A stretch of 64,000 nucleotides of DNA from an uncultured Actinomycetes bacterium (GTDB lineage: Bacteria; Actinomycetota; CADDZG01; WHSQ01): NCBI GenBank assembly GCA_937863385.1, contig CALMBW010000019.1:1-64000 (forward strand), read 5' to 3'. Each line of letters starts with the position of its first letter. Position 1 is the stretch's first letter. The position numbers and the translations under genes were made by a program. Below the pieces are notes generated by a model that saw nothing but the letters and a program-made list of their open reading frames with translations, made no database searches and had not been told where the DNA came from. Below are positions 63,006-64,000 of this stretch, in pieces.

Positions 63006-63994
63006 CTACGGTCTCCTTGTCCGGGACGGCCGAGTACGTCGTCGAAGAACCCTTCGAGTGACCGGCCAACCTCACGGTGTCTCTCGAGCATCGACATATG
63101 CCCGCACCCTTGCAGCATCTTCAGTTCGGCTTTCGGCAATCCTGCAGCGATCTCCTCGGATGCCTTGCCGATCGTTATCCGGTCGTGCGTCCCACCCAAG
63201 ACCAGCACTGGGAGGTTCACCCCTTCCAGATGATCGGTCACCTCGTAGTCACGATATGCCTTGAGAAGATCGAAGATCACGTCGGCTGAGGTCTCGGCAA
63301 GCATGTCGTACGTGAAGTCGATCTGCTTGGCCGATGCGCCCGGGCCGAAGGCAGCCAGTGACACCGCCATGAAGACGGTGTCCGTTGGTTTGAGGATCTG
63401 GCGGAGACGGTCGACATAGTCGGCCCGCGTTCCGATCGCGTCCAGTGGCCTTCGTACCATCCGTTCTATCCGGGCCAGCGGAGCTCCTCCGATAACCGTC
63501 TCTATCGCCGGGCGATGCGTGGTGTTCATCAGCACCAGCCCCTTCACGGGGGCTCCCACAAGCTCCGGATACAAACGGCAGAGGTCGAGAGCGATCATTC
63601 CGCCGACCGAATGACCGACGATCACAACCTCGCTCGCGCCGCTGTCGTTGATCACGAGCTTGAGATCGGCTGCGAGGCGCTCGATCGTGTAGGCATCATC
63701 ACCTTTCGGCTGGGACATGCCGTGACCCCGAAGGTCGTAGAAGACCAGCCGGTGGCCCCCGATCCCAGGGAGCTGGTAGTGCCACATGTCGGTCCGCATG
63801 CAAGAACCGTGGACGAAGATCGCGGCTGGGCCGCTTTCCGGGCCGGTTTCTTCAACGAATATCTTGGCTCCGTCCGGCAGTGAAAGCGTGCGGCTTCGCT
63901 CGCCTCTTCTTTCACCGAACCTTTCAGCGGCTTCCGGGTCATTGCGGCGGCGCCTATTGATGGCCGATCGTTGGGCGACAAGGCCCAACCCCAC
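63002..63994 (-). CDS. alpha/beta hydrolase, possibly 5'-truncated by the window
   Basis: At least 330 residues. After a basic N-terminus come F-V-H-G-S-C-M-R-T-D (oxyanion region), Y-D-L-R-G-H-G and the nucleophile elbow G-H-S-V-G-G near 126-131; the likely acid is in G-G-T-H-D-R and the catalytic His in G-C-G-H-M. Such enzymes are esterases, lipases or epoxide hydrolases. The candidate ATG is 6 nt from the window end, so the true start may lie outside. Confidence 0.85.
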   Translation of the reverse strand: MGLGLVAQRSAINRRRRNDPEAAERFGERRGERSRTLSLPDGAKIFVEETGPESGPAAIFVHGSCMRTDMWHYQLPGIGGHRLVFYDLRGHGMSQPKGDDAYTIERLAADLKLVINDSGASEVVIVGHSVGGMIALDLCRLYPELVGAPVKGLVLMNTTHRPAIETVIGGAPLARIERMVRRPLDAIGTRADYVDRLRQILKPTDTVFMAVSLAAFGPGASAKQIDFTYDMLAETSADVIFDLLKAYRDYEVTDHLEGVNLPVLVLGGTHDRITIGKASEEIAAGLPKAELKMLQGCGHMSMLERHREVGRSLEGFFDDVLGRPGQGDRR

Positions 63995-64000
63995 GCCGGC

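Overview
This 64 kb window is high-GC, densely packed bacterial chromosome and looks actinobacterial. Three blocks of gene order support this: tsaE-tsaB-rimI-tsaD-groES-groEL, guaA next to pcrA, and sucC-sucD followed by purN-purH. Further support comes from a CBS-less GuaB3-type IMP dehydrogenase homologue, a mycothiol-dependent-enzyme-like (MDMPI fold) protein, a fused AccD-AccA carboxyltransferase, an actinobacterial-type LexA box, and several genes with a -10 hexamer 6-7 nt before the start codon (leaderless transcripts). I cannot name a genus; an uncultured Actinomycetota lineage is the best inference. I recognised no rRNA, tRNA, CRISPR or intact mobile element.

Layout. 1-5000: a LexA-box promoter facing left off the window, then a tightly coupled four-gene operon on the minus strand (phosphodiesterase, diacylglycerol-kinase-like lipid kinase, class III nucleotide cyclase, PLP decarboxylase). 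5000-8000: a small membrane protein, a poorly coding stretch, a TolB-like lipoprotein, an IS481 transposase remnant and tag. 7900-18300: central metabolism and one-carbon/purine genes (mdh, isocitrate dehydrogenase, gltA, folD, purH, purN, an esterase, sucD, sucC and a B12-binding mutase subunit). 18400-31900: accDA fusion, membrane cyclophilin, pcrA, flippase, guaA, PrmC-like methyltransferase, an Lrp regulator with two tiny upstream genes, an MDMPI-fold protein, a zincin lipoprotein, guaB3 and gmd.

32000-47000: a secreted transglycosylase preceded by a perfect CRP-type site, a MarR gene with face-to-face promoters, a GNAT/PHP pair, fdhD plus an FdhF/YdeP-type molybdoenzyme, a secreted LVIVP protein, a sulfate-activation operon (sat, alkaline-phosphatase-superfamily gene, cysC), an M23 peptidase, an acyl-CoA thioesterase and an M15 peptidase. 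47000-56000: a 1565-residue secreted protein made of two ceramidase-like modules joined by an acidic repeat, an ABC-2 exporter operon and a TolB-like secreted protein. 56000-64000: groEL, groES (CIRCE operator), the tsaD/rimI/tsaB/tsaE tRNA t6A operon, a 166-bp TA-ended inverted-repeat element, a family-4 uracil-DNA glycosylase, an M29 aminopeptidase and an alpha/beta hydrolase cut or nearly cut by the window edge.

How it fits together. Citrate synthase, isocitrate dehydrogenase, malate dehydrogenase and succinyl-CoA synthetase form much of a TCA cycle; the B12 subunit ahead of sucCD suggests propionate-derived methylmalonyl-CoA feeding succinyl-CoA into it. Sat and CysC make PAPS, but no PAPS reductase is visible. 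Several secreted peptidoglycan hydrolases and a flippase indicate cell-envelope work. The nucleotide cyclase and the CRP-type site before the transglycosylase may be two ends of one cAMP circuit.
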